A stretch of 64,000 nt of DNA from a virus, in IMG/VR virus record IMGVR_UViG_3300033182_000769, positions 62,001 to 126,000 of that record, one strand, 5' to 3'. Under the pieces are notes generated by a model that made no database searches, had not been told where the DNA came from, and saw only the letters and a list, made by a program, of their open reading frames with translations. This document shows positions 61,601 through 64,000 of this stretch, one piece after another; positions within the stretch are counted from its first letter, which is position 1, and every line of letters begins with the position of its first letter. Made by a program: the position numbers and the translations under genes.

Positions 61601-63196
61601 ATGGCAAAGAGTTTAGATGGCAATCTTGTTAAGAAAGCCCACGCACAACAAAAATATACTTTAGAACAAGTAAAGCACCTTGAAAAGTGTATGGATCCTG
61701 TTGACGGTCCGTTATACTTTGCTAAGAACTTTATTCAAATCCAACACCCAACTCGTGGTAGTATACCGTTTGATATGTATGAATATCAGGAAAGATTAAT
61801 ACATGCATACCACGATCATAAGCAATCTATTGCTATGCTACCAAGACAGATGGGTAAAACAACTTGTGCCGTAGCATACTTGTTATGGTACACAATGTTT
61901 GTTCCTGACAGTCAAGTGTTAATTGCAGCACACAAATATGAAGGTGCTAAAGACATTATGGATCGTTATCGCTTTGGTTATGAAAACTTACCTGACTTTA
62001 TCAGAGCAGGAGTGTATAGTTATAACCGTAACACTATTGAATATGATAATGGTTCAAGAATACAAGCAACTACTACAACAGAAAACACCGGACGTGGTAA
62101 GTCGCTTTCATTGATATACTGTGACGAGTTTGCGTTCGTGCAACCTCCTGAAAAAGCCAAAGAGTTCTGGACTGCACTATCACCAACATTAGCAACAGGC
62201 GGTAAGTGTATGATTACAAGTACACCAAACTCGGACGAAGACCAGTTTGCACTTATCTGGACAGAAGCACAGAAAAAGTTTGACGAGCACGGTAATGAGT
62301 ATGAAAACGGCGAAGGCATAAATGGATTTTTCAGTTACTTTGCACATTGGAGCGAACACCCAGACAGAGACGATGAGTGGGCACGACTTGAAATGGCAAA
62401 AATTGGCGAGCAACGCTTCCGTCGTGAGTTTGAGTGTGAGTTCTTAATCTTTGAAGAGACACTTATTAATTCGGTTAAACTCGCTGAACTTGAAGGCATT
62501 GATCCTAAATTTAATATGGGGCAAACACGCTGGTATAATGACATTGACGGATCGTCAACATACTTAATAAGCCTTGATCCAAGTTTAGGAACCGGAGGAG
62601 ACTATGCTGCTATTCAAGTGTTTGCTATGCCCGAAATGAAACAAATTGCAGAATGGCGGCACAATACAACACCTGTACAACAACAAGTAAGACACCTACG
62701 AGAAATTTTAAAATATATTTACGAAGAAGCAACAGCGAAAGGAAATCCTAATCCGCAAATTTATTACTCTGTTGAAAATAATACATTAGGCGAAGCAGCA
62801 CTGATTGTAATTGGAGATATAGGGGAAGAAAACTTTCATGGATTGTTCTTAAGTGAACCAATTAGAAAAGGGCACGTAAGACGATTCCGTAAAGGGTTTA
62901 ATACTACGCATAAAGCAAAAATTACTGCTTGTAGTAAATTTAAAAATCTATTAGAAACTAAGCAAATGGATATATTCTCCAAACCGCTTATTTCTGAATT
63001 AAAAACTTTCATCGCAAGTGGCGTGAGCTTTAAAGCAAAGCCGGGTGAACACGACGATTTAGTATCTGCACTTCTACTGGTAATTAGAATGGCAGACGTA
63101 TTGGCGGACTGGGATCCAAAAATATACGATAAAATGACAGAAAAGATAGCAGAAGAAGCGATGCCAATGCCTATCTTTGTAAGTACGGGATTTTGA
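61601..63196 (+). CDS. 17: Large terminase subunit gp17
   Basis: This 531-residue protein has the T4 terminase ATPase with Walker A LPRQMGKTT (80-88), Walker B LIYCDE (171-176), and coupling motif STPNS (207-211). The RNase-H-like nuclease carries Asp326 in LISLDPSLG, Asp334, Glu392 in SVENN and HDDLVSALLL near 488. It packages DNA through the portal and cuts the concatemer. The length is typical (T4 610). It has a strong terminator and a 5-nt-spaced promoter before it. Confidence 0.97.
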   Translation: MAKSLDGNLVKKAHAQQKYTLEQVKHLEKCMDPVDGPLYFAKNFIQIQHPTRGSIPFDMYEYQERLIHAYHDHKQSIAMLPRQMGKTTCAVAYLLWYTMFVPDSQVLIAAHKYEGAKDIMDRYRFGYENLPDFIRAGVYSYNRNTIEYDNGSRIQATTTTENTGRGKSLSLIYCDEFAFVQPPEKAKEFWTALSPTLATGGKCMITSTPNSDEDQFALIWTEAQKKFDEHGNEYENGEGINGFFSYFAHWSEHPDRDDEWARLEMAKIGEQRFRREFECEFLIFEETLINSVKLAELEGIDPKFNMGQTRWYNDIDGSSTYLISLDPSLGTGGDYAAIQVFAMPEMKQIAEWRHNTTPVQQQVRHLREILKYIYEEATAKGNPNPQIYYSVENNTLGEAALIVIGDIGEENFHGLFLSEPIRKGHVRRFRKGFNTTHKAKITACSKFKNLLETKQMDIFSKPLISELKTFIASGVSFKAKPGEHDDLVSALLLVIRMADVLADWDPKIYDKMTEKIAEEAMPMPIFVSTGF

Positions 63197-63202
63197 TAAA
63201 TA
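63195..63202 (+). promoter_or_regulatory. Late promoter GATAAATA, 5 nt before ATG
   Basis: It overlaps the gp17 stop; TAGTT separates it from the ATG at 63208. Confidence 0.75.
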
Positions 63203-63207
63203 TAGTT

Positions 63208-64000
63208 ATGGACGCAGCGAACAATATTGCAACAGATTTATTCTACAAGGTACGTAGCAGATTTCAAGGATTAAAATTAGGTGAAGCCACTGGGCAGATC
63301 ACAATAAATCCTGAAAGCGCACGATTCTTTGATTTTGACTATACAGAAGGTGACAATGCTATTGGCCATGTCAGCATTAGTTTAGCAGAACCAAATAGTA
63401 TGAAAGTTTACTTTTCAACAGGCATCACTGAAGGTATGGATGACGGGCAAAAAGAAAACTGGTATAAATTTTTAAAAGAATTAAGAGAATTTGCAAAGAG
63501 ACGTTTATTAGCATTTGATACACGTGATATCGCAAAGGACAATTTAGACAAAAGAGACTATACATTTTTAAGTCAAAACGCATTACAAAATAATCAAAAA
63601 ACTGAGGTCGGAGAGAGTATGATGAACGAAAGTAACTTATACGGTACAAAAACAATGAGTTACCAAAAATTAGAGGATACACGTCTTATTATTAAGCATA
63701 GTAAAGCAGTAATGGACGATACAACACCTGGTGCAAGAAGTAGAAATATTTCAGCACTGTTTGTTGAAAACCAAGACGGTGAAAGATTTAAGTATCCTTT
63801 TGTACATTTAGCAGGTGCTCGTGCAATGCAACGTCACGTTGCTAATGGCGGTTTGCCATACGATGCAGTAGGCGAAAGTATTATTAAAATGAGCGAAGAG
63901 ATTGCTCAGTTAAAAAGTTTTTCAAACTACGTTGTACGTAACGACTTAATGAACTCCGACACTAATGAAGTTGTTATGCGTGGTCAAATAAAACTTGATA
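63208..64000 (+). CDS. Conserved T4-like phage protein, 3'-truncated
   Basis: The frame from the ATG at 63208 is open to the last base (264 codons visible). It starts MDAANNIATDLFYKVRSRFQ and contains ITINPESARFFDFDY, a FVENQDGERFKYPFVHLAGA segment and ARAMQRHVANGG. I associate this pattern with a conserved gene next to gp17 in marine T4-like phages, probably a virion protein. It has its own late promoter at 5-nt spacing and no ribosome binding site. Confidence 0.8.
   Translation, partial: MDAANNIATDLFYKVRSRFQGLKLGEATGQITINPESARFFDFDYTEGDNAIGHVSISLAEPNSMKVYFSTGITEGMDDGQKENWYKFLKELREFAKRRLLAFDTRDIAKDNLDKRDYTFLSQNALQNNQKTEVGESMMNESNLYGTKTMSYQKLEDTRLIIKHSKAVMDDTTPGARSRNISALFVENQDGERFKYPFVHLAGARAMQRHVANGGLPYDAVGESIIKMSEEIAQLKSFSNYVVRNDLMNSDTNEVVMRGQIKLD

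Overview
The window is a morphogenesis region from a T4-like contractile-tailed phage (myovirus), probably marine. The head, neck, tail and packaging set is recognisable by protein sequence: gp20 portal, gp67/gp68-like core proteins, gp21 protease, gp22 scaffold, gp23 capsid, gp13, gp14, gp15, gp18 sheath, gp19 tube, gp4, gp16 and gp17 terminase, plus a gp26/gp51-family hub assembly protein beside a tape-measure candidate. Cyanophage-like habits include chains of W-x-G-x-W carbohydrate-binding-type modules in giant fibres, several 2-oxoglutarate/Fe(II) oxygenases, a tryptophan-halogenase homologue and AT-rich DNA. The host cannot be fixed from the sequence; a picocyanobacterium or another marine bacterium is plausible. 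No tRNA, CRISPR array, integrase or insertion sequence was seen. Both window ends cut through genes.

Layout. 1-5.8 kb: a truncated structural protein, then the hub assembly gene on the minus strand with an apparent programmed -1 frameshift, divergent from the tape-measure candidate. 5.8-12.3 kb: portal, core, protease, scaffold and capsid, closed by a strong terminator. 12.3-36.8 kb: the adhesion block, with small beta-rich proteins, medium fibres, two giant paralogous fibres of 1878 and 2910 residues, an S74-chaperone fibre and three tandem glycine-rich adhesin-like genes. 36.9-45.2 kb: an enzymatic island with a flavin halogenase, a small fibre-associated protein, a possible Fe-S TIM-barrel protein and a tightly coupled minus-strand array of eight oxygenase-family genes, one of which has lost its metal ligands. 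45.2-47.3 kb: a fibre with two cupredoxin-like domains. 47.3-52.9 kb: neck genes gp14/gp15 (minus) and gp13 (plus), a DUF3310 gene with its own sigma70-type promoter, and an HNH-like gene. 53-64 kb: sheath, tube, gp48/54-like protein, gp4, gp16, a putative internal head protein, acidic and small virion proteins, gp17 and an open-ended conserved gene.

Expression. A T4-type late promoter motif (consensus nTAAATA, best TATAAATA) precedes most transcription units. In seven cases it lies exactly 5 nt before the ATG, with one more at 4 nt and one at 8 nt. Using T4 geometry this predicts leaderless late mRNAs, while sheath, core and fibre genes on the same promoter class have normal leaders with ribosome binding sites. 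The order of the T4 modules is rearranged: 13/14/15 are split and inverted, and 18-19 lie before 4-16-17, far from 20-23.
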